A DNA stretch of 5,613 bases, taken from Pseudomonadota bacterium (GTDB lineage: Bacteria > Desulfobacterota > Desulfovibrionia > Desulfovibrionales > Desulfovibrionaceae). Of the stretch, positions 5,584 to 5,613 are shown one piece after another (positions within the stretch are counted from its first letter, which is position 1; every line of letters begins with the position of its first letter). The DNA is taken from positions 1 to 5,613 of the forward strand of contig JAEZEM010000316.1 in the NCBI GenBank assembly GCA_023417745.1, written 5' to 3'. The notes under the pieces were generated by a model, which worked only from the letters and a program-made list of their open reading frames with translations, did no database searches and was not told the DNA's origin. The position numbers were made by a program, and so were the translations under genes.

Positions 5584-5613
5584 GGAAACCCCTTTTTGAA
5601 AAAAGGGGTTTCC
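5584..5613. repeat. 14-bp perfect inverted repeat at the window edge
   Basis: The arm GGAAACCCCTTTTT and its exact complement are separated by 2 bases, so a hairpin with a 4-base loop is expected on either strand. The right arm ends at the last base of the window, and the stem may extend further because the left side is preceded by GGGGGA. The A/T part is at the tip of the stem rather than after it, so it is not a textbook terminator. It may be a bidirectional terminator of the upstream gene or a dispersed intergenic repeat. Confidence 0.7.

Noticed and set aside
1..5613. CRISPR arrays, tRNA or rRNA genes, insertion sequences, phage or defence genes
   Set aside because: No direct-repeat array, cloverleaf, transposase motif or terminal repeats of an element were seen; nearly all of the sequence is accounted for by five housekeeping-type genes.

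Overview
The window comes from a G+C-rich bacterium. The genes use strongly G/C-ending codons, while parts of the spacers are clearly A/T-rich. Protein style (cysteine-rich ArgD, Liv proteins resembling those of sulfate reducers) and the spacer hairpins suggest a Desulfovibrio/Solidesulfovibrio-type deltaproteobacterium. That placement is inference from familiarity, not a database match. All five recognisable genes lie on the minus strand, so transcription runs from high to low coordinates.

Layout in the direction of transcription: (1) 5548-5613 is a short leader holding a perfect 14-bp inverted repeat that touches the window edge, and a strong Shine-Dalgarno (SD) sequence. (2) 4354-5547 encodes ArgD, a PLP-dependent acetylornithine aminotransferase. 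(3) 4065-4353 is a 289-base spacer with A/T-rich patches, a candidate ArgD terminator, and a pyrimidine-rich stretch in front of the next gene. (4) 3300-4064 encodes LivG, an ATPase of a branched-chain amino acid type ABC transporter. (5) 3123-3299 is a 177-base spacer with two back-to-back stem-loops and a near-consensus SD. (6) 1998-3122 encodes LivK, the periplasmic binding protein. (7) 1938-1997 is a 60-base spacer dominated by a 22-bp perfect palindrome. (8) 1020-1937 encodes LivH, the first permease. (9) 1-1036 encodes LivM, the second permease, overlapping livH by 17 bases and running off the window.

LivK, LivH, LivM and LivG together make most of a HAAT-family importer: LivK captures the amino acid in the periplasm, LivH and LivM form the channel, and LivG supplies ATP hydrolysis. 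The partner ATPase LivF is not in the window and may lie beyond position 1. ArgD (arginine and possibly lysine biosynthesis) appears to be a separate unit.

No previously undescribed system is evident; this is core metabolism and transport. The points worth a second look are the non-coding structures and gene order: the livK-livH palindrome, the missing SD sequences before livG and livH against strong ones before livK and argD, the tandem hairpins before livK, the edge inverted repeat, and livG lying upstream of livK.
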